From Amborella trichopoda (taxonomy: Eukaryota > Streptophyta > Magnoliopsida > Amborellales > Amborellaceae): a stretch of 64,000 nt of DNA. Positions 34,261-47,366 of the stretch are shown here, piece after piece (position 1 is the first letter of the stretch; the number at the start of each line of letters is the position of its first letter). The notes beneath the pieces were generated by a model, which worked only from the letters and a program-made list of their open reading frames with translations, did no database searches and had not been told where the DNA came from. Made by a program: the position numbers and the translations under genes. The stretch covers positions 1,278,856 through 1,342,855 of the forward strand of contig NW_006494865.1 of NCBI RefSeq assembly GCF_000471905.2, written 5' to 3'.

Positions 34261-37200
34261 ATGGCTGCGTCTTCATACCAAATTCATGACATAAAGAACC
34301 TTCCAAAGGGAGGAGAAGTTGGTACCAATAAATTTACCGGTGAGGCTTTAGTAAGGGAGCGAGCCCATTTGGATGACGGAGCTGATATGCAAACCAGAGT
34401 GGCCTCTCAATGTTACTTTTATCACTGACCCAGTTCATTTTGGTGTCCGAGAGGACAATCTCAGTATTGAAGAAGGGGTGGCGCTCCTTCATTGTATGCA
34501 CAAGAACATAGCTTTTAGGGAGAACTTACCCACCCTAGTAAAGTGAATGGTGCAGATAAAGGGACTAATGTGGTTAGGAAAAAGCCTTCAAATACAGGCA
34601 GAGCACCAATATTTAAAGGGATACTCTTCTTGGACTGCCAGGGTGTTGGTGTCGCATAGAAGCATTCTTGAATGCGCTTCTCTGTTAGTAAAGGTTCAAT
34701 TCTCAGTCAGCTACTATGATCGGTTCTCCAATACTGTCAAGGTATTGTTAGAGACATGGAGCCATGTTAGCAGCACATGGCTTCGTCGGCACAAGGAGGC
34801 AGGAATCTCGTATTGAGATCTTCATTTCATCGGGGGCCTCCCGCTGATCGGGGCCATGTATGACTAGTTCGTGCCCCAGAACTCGATCATCTTTGGTGAT
34901 GTTAACTTGGGGGAAGAGGAACCTCCTGCTATTCTTCAAAAGATTTTCAAGGTTTACCAGTTGCTCCATGCCAAGTCTAGCAATAGTCAGGTAACCTTTA
35001 GTGAATGGGTGAAATTCTTTTGTGGGGACTATCTTGAAGGTGCTCGAGGTACTCCGAGAGGGAAAGGGAAGGCAGCTGTAAAGGTGATGCCTCCCATCTA
35101 TGAACCCGAGAACAACGACGACTATCTCTTCTTGGCCGCATATTTGGCCTTATTTTTATGCAAGTTAGTGCTCCCTAGAGGGGCGGATGACATTAATCTA
35201 GGCACCTTCTATGTAGCCTGCGACATGGCAAGAAGGCGTGAGTATTCCCTTACTCAACCAGTTTTGTGCAATATTTACCATGGTGTCAGAGCCATCTCCC
35301 TTGGAAAGGCTTACAAAGGCAAAGAGGGAGGGAATGGCATCGTTGGAGGAGATGCGTTCCTTGGGGACTTTAAAACTCCATTCCCCATCCATTATGTATA
35401 TGGATGGCTAGGGGCCTACTTCCCTACCACCTATGTCAGAAACCAGGGCACGGGGGACGAACTGTGGCCCTTCTTAATGAGGAATGTTGGCCAAAAGGCT
35501 ATTTCTCATAGCCCAGGGGAAGCTCGGGGCTTGTTTGGGAATGATTCCTTAAATATACAACAGGTCTCATTTCCAGTTGGGAGATTCACCGACCGTGCTT
35601 TTATTGACGAACTGGGGAAGGAGCTGGATGGCGCTCCTATTACTATTAGGGACCTCACGTTCATCCTCAACGTTAGAGGGGGAGTTTTACCCTATTAAAC
35701 CCCTCACAATGCCAGATTGGAAGGGTATTTCCCTCATCACTTCGCTCATCAGCATGGGCTTGATCTGAGCTAGCCCTTCTCAGAGTTTTTCAAAAGCGTC
35801 GGGGCAAAGTAAACATGGGGAAAAAGGAAGAGGTTGGGACTCTTCGTGAGTGCTGGTTACCGGAACACATATGGACTGCTTGGTCTGCATGCCTAGAAAT
35901 GATAGAGATTAGCAAGTATGTGTTACCTCACTTCAGCAGAAGGGTTCGAATGACTGAGGCCTATGCAAACTGGTGGAGAATAATCAGCCGGGGATACTGG
36001 GATTCTGATCACCCTTGGAAAGGAGAGAACAAAAACGGGCGCCAGGAGACTAGACATAGGAGAGTGGTGTATCCTCTTGCTCTTGGCGAGGTCTTTGTTT
36101 TAGAATATCTCTCGAATTGGCAAGCTTCAGGGATCCCTAGGGAGATAGCTGCCGATGACACCTCTCCACACTTTCTCGCCATGAAATAGAGAACTTGAAG
36201 CATCTTTGATAAACTTAGTTCCGTATTTGAATGGAGTGAGGATCGAAAGGTCCTGGGTCATGAGGGGCATCCCATTCAAGACTTGAACGCACTGATCGGG
36301 AGCGGTCCTCATAGTAGACTAGCTGGAGGCCCTTCTCAAGGAGGGTGTTTTGAAGCGACTGTTGCTCCTTTTGTAGGGGGAAAGAAAAGGAACGATCTAC
36401 CCCTATCAGCACTCGTGCACCGTCTCAAGTTGGTGGGCATACCTGAAGACGTAGGGGTGCCAAACTTCTTATGATCTCGGAACCGGGAGGTAGCACTTCC
36501 TCCTCTGATTATTTAGCAACTCCCCCAGTGTCACCTTCTGCACTTTCACCACCATCTTCTGTCTCTCCTGAATTGTTTTCTTCTTCTTTAAAGACTGAGG
36601 TAGATGACTCTTGAGCCGATTGTTATTACTTTTGACCAGGAAATGATTCCAAAACATATGGAGGCACCTCTAAGTCTGAAGGTAGTTCTTGAGTCAGATC
36701 CGGTCCTAATGGAGACCAACGAGGCTGTAGGCTCTGGAGCTATTACTCTAGGACGGGAATCCTATGCTGATGTAGCCTCTGTGCTTCAGGGGTTTAGTGC
36801 CTCGATTGAGGTAGGGATGATGATTCAACAGGAAGGGCCTTTGATTAATGATGCCCTTGAGCACTAAGAGGCTGCTGCCCTCAAGGGCGCAAGTCGTGAA
36901 GATGAAGGGGTTGAGCTTTTTCTGGCAGGGGTTCGGGCTGTTTAGGGTGCTGACCAGAGAGAAGGGACCATGACTGTAGCTGAATTAGGAATTGATGAGG
37001 ACCAAAGGAAGGTGATAGTTCCTTAACTTGCCAATGCCGACATGGTAGTTCAGGAGGGTGAGAAAGAAGGAGAGGAGGCCTCTTTGGAGAATGCTAGGAC
37101 AGAAGTGATTGATCCCCATAGATGATGGCCAAGGCAACGAGGCTGGTATTAAAGAATCCTGGCAAGTCGTGGCTGGGGCTGCCTTTGGGTCTGAGGTGCA

Positions 37201-37941
37201 CGAAGCTCTGGAGCTTGTCGTTGTTTTAGAAGGGCAGGTGGATCAAATAGCTATCACTTCAACAAGCCCTGTCCTTGAAGCCTAAGTCTCTTCAGCAGTA
37301 GCAATCCCAATAGCATTATCTAGGCCCATGTTTAACAGGGTTTCTGGTATGACTGCAGGCATGCTTCGTGTAGGCCTTTAGTGTTTAAGGGAGCTACCTT
37401 TCAATGAGTTGGTGAGGCTATGGCCAAACTGAGGTAATTTGTTATGGCCACTGCTGTTGGGAGTGCGCCAGAAGTCCTTTCCCATTTTGATGCAACCCTA
37501 AATGAGTTGGAAAATTGGCGGTCGGGAATGCTGCATCATGAGGCCGAATCCAGTAGGCTAGCCTCCTTAGAGGAGTAAATTTTTCATCGCCACGAGGAGA
37601 TAGATTCCTGCACTGAGAAGAAGGCCACTATGATTGGTCGTCCGCTAGATCTTAAGAGGGAAGGGCGAGCTTGCTTCAAGAGGATGGTCTAAATAAGAGA
37701 GGCGATGCAAATATTAAGGCAGGAATTCGCTTGTCTTGAGAAGGAGATGATTTAGAGAAGGGCCATGGAGATTTCTCTGGTCGTGGACTTATCAAAACAC
37801 ACACGCACCATCGAATTCAAAACTGTGGTGATGGAGGAGGACACGCGAATGGTGGCCAACCAAAAAGAACGTGTCCAGGACACTGAGGCATCTTCTATAG
37901 CATGCAGGGCAAAAATCAATAAGATAATTGATAATTTTTAA
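34261..37941 (+). pseudogene. Plant mobile domain (aminotransferase-like) protein, long copy 2
   Basis: ATG 34261 begins MAASSYQIHDIKNLPKGGE, matching copy 3. A frameshift near 34350 and a stop at about 34543 precede two open blocks. The longest (34871-35698) has VTFSEWVKFFCGDYLEG, FLAAYLALFLCKLVLP, FYVACDMARRREYSLTQPVL, HYVYGWLGAYFPTTY and LTFILNVRGGVLPY. The next (35815-36189) has CWLPEHIWTAW and NWWRIISRGYW. This order is characteristic of plant PMD proteins. The C-terminal third (36600-37941) is acidic and ends in a coiled-coil-like region. Intact length would exceed 1,100 residues. Its 3' end converges on the gag-protease stop at 38118. About a dozen disabling changes exclude function. 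Confidence 0.88.
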
Positions 37942-37986
37942 AATGTCTTTCCTTTTGCCAGTAGCTGTAAAAAGTTTGAACTCAGA

Positions 37987-37992
37987 AATAAA
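37987..37992 (+). terminator. Polyadenylation signal of PMD copy 2
   Basis: AATAAA lies 46 bp after the PMD stop, in a context ('...gaaataaaatgcttctttt...gactttgctgcatgatttcatt') repeated after copy 3 at 57634. Conservation supports a real 3' end for the antisense gene. Confidence 0.6.
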
Positions 37993-38769
37993 ATGCTTCT
38001 TTTTCTCTTCTGGCTGACTTTGCTGCATGATTTCATTCCCCTCTTACTTTGCTACACCACATGTGATTTTTTTTTTTGGGCTTGAACACCTCTTAAAAAT
38101 TTTATTGCCTCAAGGGGCTAATATCTTAGGCCTTGTTTAGTCCCATGACGGGTTGCCATGACTTTGACAACTTCGAAATTGGGGGTGATTGCTTTTTCTC
38201 CTCTTAATGTTTGATTTGCCAAGGCCTCATAATTCATTTTCCTCATCATTATGTGAGCCTGCTCACTATAGATAGTCTAATCAGGAGGGGCTTTGACCTC
38301 CATTAGTGCTGCATTCACTTCAAACCCATCATAGCTTTTGGTCTTAGGAACGAACCCCTTGAGATGTTTTGAAGAAACACGTATAAGCTCCAATTAGCTC
38401 TGGAGACAGCGAACTTCGCTCCTTAACTCTTCTAGGGGATCCTGCTCTTGAGGGGAAGAAGACTGTCCTTTTTCAATTTGCACTCCTCCCGCCAAACCAA
38501 GGAAGCGTAGAACTTGTGGCTGGTCACTGGTCCAAGGAGCATCCTCTATGCTTATAGCAACCGGATTTTTAAAAATCTTTTGCGGAGGTACTTCTGCTTC
38601 CAAGAGTGAAATAGGGATATGGAGGAATTTGTTATGGTTCGACGTATAATTGATCTTTGGAGCTGGGAGTTTTATCCCCGTGACTTGCTCAATCTCAGGA
38701 ATGTCCTCTGGTGTAATGTCGATGGAACCACTCTCTGGTCATGGAGCCATGATCGACCGAGGAGAAATT

Positions 38770-39252
38770 TTAGGAAGTGTCGGTGTTGATTACATGAAAC
38801 TGAGCAAAATCGTTCCGTTCACCGATCTTAAAACAAAGGCGAACTGTGCCAGTTGGCTTCTCTTCTGACTGGTTGAATCCTTGAACTGTGACGTGGGTCG
38901 AAGTAAGGTCCTCGGACCCTAACCCCAATCGCGTAAGGATCCTCCTTGGGATAAGGTTGATTATCGACCCTCCATCCAACATAATTCGATTGATGGGGCA
39001 TGCATATAGTTTACCTATCACAAAGAGAAGTTGATTATGAAACCTTTCTCCCAATTACAGACCGTCCTTTGAAAAGGTGATTGGTATACACCCTCTTAAA
39101 ATCACCGAGTCCACCTCAATGGGTTCTACTTCGGTCTTATACACTTCTGGGTTAGAGAAAGCCTGAACCAAAGCCATCCGGTAATCCTTTGAGATCATGA
39201 GGGCGTCGTAGATACTGAGAAGGGCTGGAAGCTTCCATAGATGTCGTATCAC
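38770..39252 (-). pseudogene. pro: Aspartic protease (retropepsin-like) region, element 2
   Basis: Active-site block INRIMLDGGSIINLIPRRIL (D-G-G-S in place of D-S/T-G) is followed by LGLGSEDLTSTHVTVQGF and GTVRLCFKIG, a beta-rich retropepsin pattern. It would cleave gag precursors. The D-G-G form is common in Tat-type elements by family knowledge. Best-preserved protease of the three copies, split by one stop near 39054. Confidence 0.8.
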
Positions 39253-41057
39253 ATCATATTTCGCCTTTTCTTGTCAAGGTTGTGTGCTCCTAGTCCTGCC
39301 ACTGGTTTGGGTGGTATGCTGGGTTGAGGAGCATGTTTGGGTGGATGAGGTTTATTTTGTCCTCCTGGCTGACTTGATTGCACAATGAGCTTGGTTTGGG
39401 TGATGGAGGTTTGAGGTTTTGGAAGTGATTTGAGTCAGAGGTATCCCTGAGAACTGGAGAATAGGTAGATTGTTTGGGATATTTGGATTAGGAAGGAACC
39501 CAAGGAGCTGGAGAATAGGTAAATTGATATTTGAATTAGGGTGGAGTGGTGAACCAGGAAACTTCAAGCTGCCTGGCTTCTGAGGTGGAGGCTATAGCAT
39601 TTTCCTAGATCTGAGGCTCATTTGCGTTCTTGATTCTTCAGTCTCTGCTCAAAGTCGGGCTCAGGGGGCCATTGGGGTTTTCTTTAACATTAAAATTTTG
39701 TGCTTCTTTGAAGAAGATGGCTCTGCCTTGGCTTTAGTTGCCAGGGCATCAACAACTATTAAGAATCCAGCTACCTGGTCCAGGGTCATTTTCGATCGTC
39801 TCCGTTGAGTCATGCTTATATTGATTCCTTCAAATTCTCTGTCAAGAGCTTGGAAGTCTGGACATTTCAAGGTTGTACCTGTAGGAGACTTAGAAGATGA
39901 AGGATGAGAAGTAGGAGAAGAAGATGGAGAAGGGTCAGAAAGTGGGGGACTTTTAAGGTTGTTCCCCTCATCGGACCGATCTAGACACCTTTTTACATCA
40001 TCACTAGAGTTGGACATGTGAAGGGAGTCTTTTAGGTCTTTCCCTTACTTAAACCATTGGGGAATGCTTTGAACATCGTCACCCTCATTGAACGTGCTCT
40101 GAGGAGAAGATGACTCGAGGACATCCTCTTGATGGGATGGGAAAGGTAGGAGAATTGTGTCAGGGATAAAGTCTAGTAAAGTTGGCAGTGGGGGAAGGGG
40201 TGTGAGAAATTCCTGCTCGACTGACGGTTAAGCCGTCTTGTTTCTCTAACGAGCAGCCCTTGGAGCCCATCTCCTTCTGGTTTTCAATGGTAGTGCTTGA
40301 TCTGTCTGGCTAGGCTTGTGAACAACCCTAGCTTGGTGAACTTCTTCTCGCCTTGAGGACTTGAGTCTACTTTGCCAATGATGGACTATCCATGGTTGAG
40401 AAGTCGAGCGTTTAGCAAGATCTGAATCACTATTACGAAGATCTTATGTTGGGAGGCCTTCTTGCACCAGTGGAGCAGTGGCTCAAGGATCACTCATTGG
40501 AACGTTGTAAGACTCTTGACATTCACTTATTTTGTTTGCCATTATACCATAGAAACTGGTGCATTCGCATAGGTAGTGGCCCCATATCTGGTGATATGGG
40601 CACTAACGGTCCTCAGTCCCCTAAGCAAGGCATCGGGGTGGCCTTGCCAGTTTCGATGTGATTGGGCCTTCTTAGACAGCATTATAAAGAAAAAAGGAGT
40701 GAAGGATACCAGGGGCCTCGTCCTCCTCTTGGACCGTTACTGCATGAGGGGCTTTTGATGCCTAGAATGCCTTATTTAACTCTTCAAGTTTGATCTAACC
40801 CTTCTTAGTCAGAGCCTCGATGATATCCTTTAGCATGAAGCGGTTATCTGTGGGATGGCTGACCCTTCGATGGTAAGCACAGTAATTTGCCAAAGTATCG
40901 AGTCCAACTTGGTCAGGGAACTTGGCCTTTGGAAGATCGATCATGTTTTTGTTCGTACACCTGTTCCAATAATCATTCCGATTAAGATTCACAGGTGGGG
41001 GTACTCGGTTATACGACTATTGTTGCTTGCCTTCTTGAGGCATTGTCTTTGTTGTGC

Positions 41058-41550
41058 TCACCCTTTTGAAGAGGTCCAAAGTTTGAGTGGGAGCTTCTTT
41101 GGATCACTGAACGTGATGGCTGCACTGATTAGTCCTTTTTGTTGGTTGTGCCGAGGGTTAGTCCGAGAGCCACCATTGCCCTGGTTGTTTCCTGAGCTTG
41201 CAGGTTGTGGTTGTGACCCACCGTGGTGGCATGATAGGCTTTCTATGTAGACTGATTTAGAGATCAATTCGACATGGCAGTTGGATTGGGGGTCTCGACA
41301 TGTAAAGCAATCTCGGGTCACATGTTTTGCATGCAAGTATAGACTTCTTCTTTCTGAGGCATGGGATTTAGATGGTGAGCGGCCAAATTTCTCCATCATG
41401 ATATGAACTGGTCAACGGGCTCATCACGATCATGGGCCAGGGTGAGAAGTTTGATAGTTTGAACCTCTCTCTTGACCTCATAGAAACACTGGTGGAATAG
41501 GATCTCCATTTCCTTTCACATATGTACTGAGTTTGGAGGAAGTTGAGCAT
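41058..41550 (-). pseudogene. gag: Gag core domain, element 2
   Basis: Aligned with 61183-61551 and 22829-23469: LLTLAHDRDEPVDQF-like lead and KSVYIESLSCHHGGS. Frameshifted near 41380 and at 41300, with loss of the LHVEAS stretch. Recognised mainly by position and similarity to the other two copies. Confidence 0.6.
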
Positions 41551-43605
41551 ACCATTGAAAAGCTAGGCTGTCAAGGGTTTCAACAAACTGACAGAGAAGG
41601 AGTCTCCCATCAGCCATTGTTTCTCGACATGCTGCCTAGAAGTGGGCGATATGCTGGTTTGGGGACGTGGTTCCATTGAATAAGGGAAACTTCCCTTTCT
41701 AGTAATCTGAGGGAAACGGTACCTGGTCAATGTATGAAGGGTACGGCCTCTAATAGTTGCACCTTATATCCCTGGAATTTGTTTGATCCTTAAGCTATGG
41801 GTCACCATAGTGTCAATGTCTACCTATGAGTCGGGGTGAGGGACAAAATTGTCATGGCAGAGGGAAGGGGCTGCCTTGGAGGTGCACCATCTGAGTGATG
41901 GGAATTGACCTCATGGTTAGGTGATTGTCGTGCGGCATCTATACGATCAATCTTCTCCATCATTGCGTTCACCATATCTTCAAACTTTTTCTTGCACTCT
42001 TACTACGAGTCAAGTTCGTTTATAACCATTATACTGACTGTTTCTCCAAAGAGGTTAGCCTTAATTGCAGTTGAGGGCTTGCAAACTTGACAGGTAGTGC
42101 GCGGCAGATTGGTCAACAAGGGTCAGCATGCCCTGACTGAACTTGAGTTTTGTATGTCGATCGATTGAGGACCGGTTCTCGACAGTCATATGGGACCATG
42201 GCTGCTGAGTGGCTGGTTCATCTTCTATGCAGGGCTCATGGACTTCTTCTTCAGGCTTCTTCATCTTAAGAGGGTAGAAGGGATTCAAGTGAAGAGGGTC
42301 ATTTGAACCGGTCGCCCTGATCGCCTTGGTCACTTCCTTGGTCAGCCTTATAGTGTTTAGTTTTTAGGTTTTGACCCCAAAACTGTGATCAGGACTACTG
42401 CTAGTCGGCTCGTCTCACACAAGAGAGAGCTGTCTCCATCAAGTGCGGCAAAGAATGAGGGCCAGGGACTGAAGTTAACCTGGGCTTAGGAGGATGAAGG
42501 ACTTGATCTTCCATCAAGTATTTTCCCTAAGCTCTGTTGTGGGCTCTAGAGACATGACCAAAATTATTGGGCTGGTTCAAGATGGTACTCTTAAGGAAGG
42601 TCTTCCAGTACCAAGGCTGGAAGTGCTTGCTCAAAGAAGGAGGAGCAGGCAAGAGCAGGGTTAACTCATCAAGACGCTTGAGTCGAGGGCGAGGGGCTGT
42701 TTGTGATGGCGACGTGTGTGCATCTCTTGAAGAAGGATCACGGGGGACCTGGGTGTCAGCCCGGGCTAGAGCAAGTTGTCTGATCTTAGGAGGCCGAGAA
42801 CCGTAAGCAAGTGTATGGAAGAGAACAGGTGGAAGCCTGCCCGTTACATGGTGCACTTGTGTGTGATGAGTAGAAGGGTGAGAAGGTTGTCTCTTATGTA
42901 CTTGGGTTGGTGCAATAATGGAGTTTCCCCGAGCAGTGGGGTTCATATGAACAACGTGTGCAAGACCCGGCCTTGGGAGGTTTGATCCTGGACGCTGACT
43001 CAAGGTAACATAAGGGTTGCCCCGAGGTGTGGCTCAAGTGGATGGCCCACGATCCTTATGGTGTGTGCGAGAGGTGGAGGCCACAGGGTCTCCACCTCGC
43101 TGTGTCGAGACTTTAGGGATAGAGAATCGTGGTGGTGCAAGAATGTGGGGGTAGCCTTGCGGTGACCGATAGACGCAATGATAGCTTGCTTTCCATTTAC
43201 AGATAGGGACTGGGCAGCCTACCGGCATACCTCAGCAATCTGACCAACAAGTGAGTTGTCGGTGGCTTGATGCATGCTATGAGTGGTGGCGTATGGGCCA
43301 CCAATGCAGGACACCTTGGTAGAAGTTCCACCAGGCCAGGGAGAAGGGGAGTTAGGGACCTTTAAGTCCCTCCTCATGCCTATCCAGGTTAAGATCTAGG
43401 AGATAGACACAGGGTCTTTTATAAAAAGGAAGGTTGGGAACGAAGTTCGAGGAACTTGTTCCCTGGGGACACTCGAAAATGCGGGGATGAGAAAATTCCC
43501 GATGCGAATGAATGAGTTATAGAACATGGAAGGCATAAGTGAGCAATGCAGAAAATAAAAGGGGAAACTAGCCAAACACGCACGATCTGACTAAGGGGTA
43601 GTAAG

Positions 43606-43623
43606 TCCCCAGTGGAGTCGTCA
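43606..43623 (-). other. Primer-binding site of element 2
   Basis: The minus strand reads TGACGACTCCACTGGGGA, one change from the element 1 site, 3 bp inside the LTR at 43627. Confidence 0.85.
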
Positions 43624-43626
43624 AGC

Positions 43627-46600
43627 TGGTTAGGTGCCTCGATCTTGCCCTTCGGATCTGGATGATCGGGGCGGCACATGTCTCGGGTGTCAGGGGAACC
43701 CGGGACTTGAGATCGCTCTCTCAAGAACCTTACTCAAGAATTAGGGCAGGTGGACCAACCGATGAGAGAGGAATTCAAGGTGGGTTCGAGACTTCCTTTG
43801 GCTGACTAGCAAGGTAGGCCTCTTCGCTCACGAAGAAAGCCCCCCACTTGTAAAACTGGTTCGAAATCACCTCCCTTGGCCTGTATTCTCTTGTTTCTGC
43901 AATCACACACATATGGAAAATGTTATATCAGAAGTGGGTCAAAGGACCCTACCTTGCCTTTGGGAAAATGTACACAAGTGTGCATGCTCAAAAAGAGGAA
44001 GAGAGAGTGAGAGAAGAATGATTGGGATGAGAAGAATTTGACTAGCTGGTGAGACTGACACAGTGACTAAACCGGTCAGTGATTGGCCTGGCATAGCAGT
44101 AAAACGAGCTCGGTAACTCAGACTGGCTCAACAGAATGACTGTTAAACAACAATACCAATACTGAGTAGCTAGACGCAATGGTTGATCTGTCATGACAGT
44201 AAAGCAAGCACCGTAACTCTGACCAGCACATTGACATTACGACTAAATGACAACACCACCATGGAAGGCTAGTCTCGACCCCTCTTAATCAAACGAAAAA
44301 ATAAAAGAAAGAATCGAGATGAGAGAGAGAAAAGAAGAAGATGAAGAGAATAGAAAGAAGGGGAGAAAAAGAAACAAAGAAGGAGAGAAAGAGAAGGAAA
44401 GGAGGATAAGAGCGTGAGAGGGAATAGAGGGAAAAGAAAAGACAGACAAAGACAACAATGAGATGGGGAGAGAGACAACTCAGATGGCGATGGCTTCCAT
44501 TGGCTGTGACGTAAAGAGAGAAGGGAGATAAAGAAATGATGGTAGCAATAGGCTAACACCGGCCGTGGCATAAAGAGATAAGAGAGAGAAAAAACACAGG
44601 CGGCAATGTGCTTCTGTCGGTGTGACATAAAGGAAGGGAGAGAAGAAACACAAGCTGCGATAGGCTTCCGCCAGTGTGATAGAAGAACAAGGATGAAAAC
44701 ACAGGCGACGCTAGGCTTGCGCCGTCTGTGACAGAAGGGAAGAAAGAGAGGGAACCCAAGCGGTGATAAGCTAGCACTGTTTGTCATAAGAGAAGAGAGA
44801 GAAACATAGGCGGCGATAGGTTAGCACACTCTGTGACAGAAGAGAAGAGAGAGAGAAACACAAGCGACGATAGGCTAGCACCGTCTGTGATAAAAGAGAA
44901 GAGAGAGAAACACATGCGACGATAGGCTAGCACCATATGTGACAGAAGAGAGAAGGGAGAGAACTTTTACAGGGGCCCGGCCCGCAATCCAGGTTAAGGC
45001 CCAACTCACTGTTCATGTCTCATGAACAAGAAGGGATCACACAAGATGATAGGTTCGCCATGCGTGAATGAAGGAATAAAAGCAGGGAAAGGGAGACATG
45101 ATAGACCAGAGGAGGAAGAGAGAAAAAGAGAAAGATGAAAGCTAGAAAAAGATAAGAAGAGACGAGAGAGAAAAGAAGAGAGAGAAAGAGAGATAGAGAT
45201 GAGAAAAGATGAGAGAGAAAGAGAGGTAGAGATGAGAAAAGAGGAGAGAGAAAGATAAATAGAGTTGATAAAATAGTGGAGAGAATGAGGGGAGGAGAGA
45301 GAAAAGAGGGGAAAGAAAGACAGGACGAGAGAGAAACAGGTAAGGAAAGAGAAAATTACCTCACTCAGGGGTACCAACCCTTTTCTTCTCTCTCCATGAA
45401 GCACCCACGAACTCGAGCAAAAATTGAAGTCTTTATTGAATATTGAAGAATGAACCAAAGGTTCTTGTTGTTTTTTACAATTTGGCTTTTCATGTTTAGA
45501 TAGAACTATCTATAGAACTCGGCCCAAACATGGGTGTACGCCAAAAAACTATCTAACATTGAAGATAATTACAATTTAATTGAATTAAAAGAAATTCTAA
45601 AATTGGGTACAAAAAGACTGTTTTGCCTCAGCCAACAATGTGTGGAATTCCAGAACAGTCCTTACTGCTGCCTGAGAACTTGCGTCACCTTCAAAAGATG
45701 ATTGTTTTCTTGTAGGGCTCGGCATGGCGATGGATTTGATACCAACTTCGAGCCATGAATCATGTCTTTAAGCCATGATCATGAGACTTGAATTTTGGAT
45801 GAATCTTGAAAACTTTGGATCGATAGTGTGCTCATTTCTAGATGTTTTTGTTCAGTTTCTTTGCTAAATAACACTGAGCATGCCATCATGATCATGCTGC
45901 AACAAGCGGAGCTCGATTTCGTGTCCAGATGGAGATTTCGTCAGCTTGGGTTTTTTGCCAGAATCTTGAAATCCGACCGCCAAAAGTTATCCGTGTGTGA
46001 AATCCAATCGTTCATTGTACGCTATTTCGGATCAAAGATAGCTTCAGACCTTGAGCACATAATGTAATTGGTTTCACATAGATCGGGTATGCGAGCATCG
46101 TGATTTTACTATCATAGTGTGGCATGTTGCTGCTGAATTTTCTGAAACTTTCTTCACTGATCAGCAACTGCTCTCTAGTTTTGCTCGCTGCTCGGGTGTC
46201 ATCACTGAGCATACCACCTATTGAAATTCTCATCTTGACGAGACAAACATGCTCACAAAATTTGTGCTCGATTCGACTTGGAATGAGTGAGATATGGGCC
46301 CCGAAAGTCACTGCCCGTAACTGTGAAAACAACCACCTTTAATGGTGTTTTAGTGCAGGGCGGCCACACGGGAATCATGTGTCGCCTACCCCTTTTCGGT
46401 ATTTTACCCATAACGTTGTCTTGGAAAGCCCGATTAAGCTCAAACTTGACCCATAAAGGTTTTCAATAGTACCGGATCCAATGGCAGTGGTCCCACCGCA
46501 ATTTGACACACCAAAAATATACTTCTAGTTAGGGGGTTTGTCTTAAGGGTGCTAGAGGCCAACTCTTCCAAAATTGTTTCTTTGTGTTCACTGCTTTAGA

Positions 46601-46776
46601 CATATCGGAATGCGGTGAAACTTAGAAAGTGGACTTTGGAATGCTTATGAAGATCTTGACCAGTTCTGTGGCCATTGTGAGACTGTCAAACTTTCCACTA
46701 TTTTATCAAGCTCTATTGAGCTGGTTCCTCTTTATTCCGCATCAGGGACCAAGGTACTTAAAAATTTGTTAAAACA
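43627..46776 (-). mobile_element. 5' LTR of element 2
   Basis: TGGTTAGGTGCC to TTGTTAAAACA, 3150 bp, TG...CA ends on the element strand. It holds the terminal block, a GA tract (44290-44470), the 'cggcaatgtgcttc' and 'ggctagcaccgtctgtgac' arrays (44540-44960), a second GA tract (45110-45350) and the conserved U3 half. Longer than the element 1 LTR because of the arrays. The flank gacac (46777-46781) is the right target-site candidate; the left partner is lost. Confidence 0.85.
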
Positions 46777-47366
46777 GACACTAGGATTGCCTGTATGCAC
46801 TATGTGTTTTGTCAGATTTATTAATCTACTATTTTGATGAATAAAGATATGGTAGACTGGTAGCTCATGTGATGTATGATATTTTTCCATCCAATTTACA
46901 CTTCTTCCACCATTGCTAAGGAATTGTGCTGCATGACTCGATGTTTTGACACCTGTATGAATCTTGGGGAGGGTTGTTGATGAATAGCATTGTATAGGCC
47001 GGAATACATGTGATTGATCTGCTTACTGAGTATTATAGCGCACCCCTTTGACTTTCTCTATGTAGAGCGATAGCCTATGGTTTTGGAAGTAGGCAGCTGG
47101 GTATAAATATCATGGCTGGCAGTTGAAGATCTTGGCTTGGCATGAAAAGCTTTATCGCGATAGTAGGTGTTTGATGATGGTGACCATATAGTTGTTTTGT
47201 TGAAGTCTTGTGTTTTTGTTGGGCCTATAGTGCCTTGGACATGATTTTAATAAATATTTGGAGCCTATATATATATATAAATTGGTTTTATTTTGTCAAG
47301 TTCTTTGTAACATTGTGAATGGGGTTTTCTATTCTTTTGTGGTTTGCTTTGATTCTGTATTTCTAA
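46777..47366. other. AT-rich spacer without recognised features
   Basis: About 590 bp between the element 2 LTR and the fourth PMD pseudogene. It contains a short (ta)n run near 47268. Nothing else is recognised. It might hold the decayed C-terminal end of the minus-strand PMD copy. Confidence 0.4.

Larger units (their letters stand above)
38118..43380 (-). pseudogene. gag-pro: Gag-protease polyprotein remnant, element 2 (no RT/integrase)
   Basis: Fragments from right to left: Pro/Ser/His-rich N-terminus (43228-42527), an acidic block with FYPLKMKKPEEEVHEPC (42333-42061), gag core (41550-41058), a CHCH-like YCAYHRRVSHPTDN segment (40992-40795), a Ser-rich linker ending in DQVAGFLIVVDALATKAKAEP (40017-39661) and protease (39252-38770). 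The C-terminal segment is degenerate G-patch-like, ending HGTKQGLRY-stop at 38118. Tat elements normally continue into RT after the G-patch. Here the frame ends and the PMD 3' UTR begins on the other strand. Several stops and frameshifts. Confidence 0.8.

Noticed and set aside
44269..45458. Hydrophobic Ser/Leu/Phe-rich frames on the minus strand that look like signal or membrane segments
   Set aside because: Located inside the 5' LTR of element 2 over GA tracts and tandem arrays; composition is explained by CT-rich sequence.
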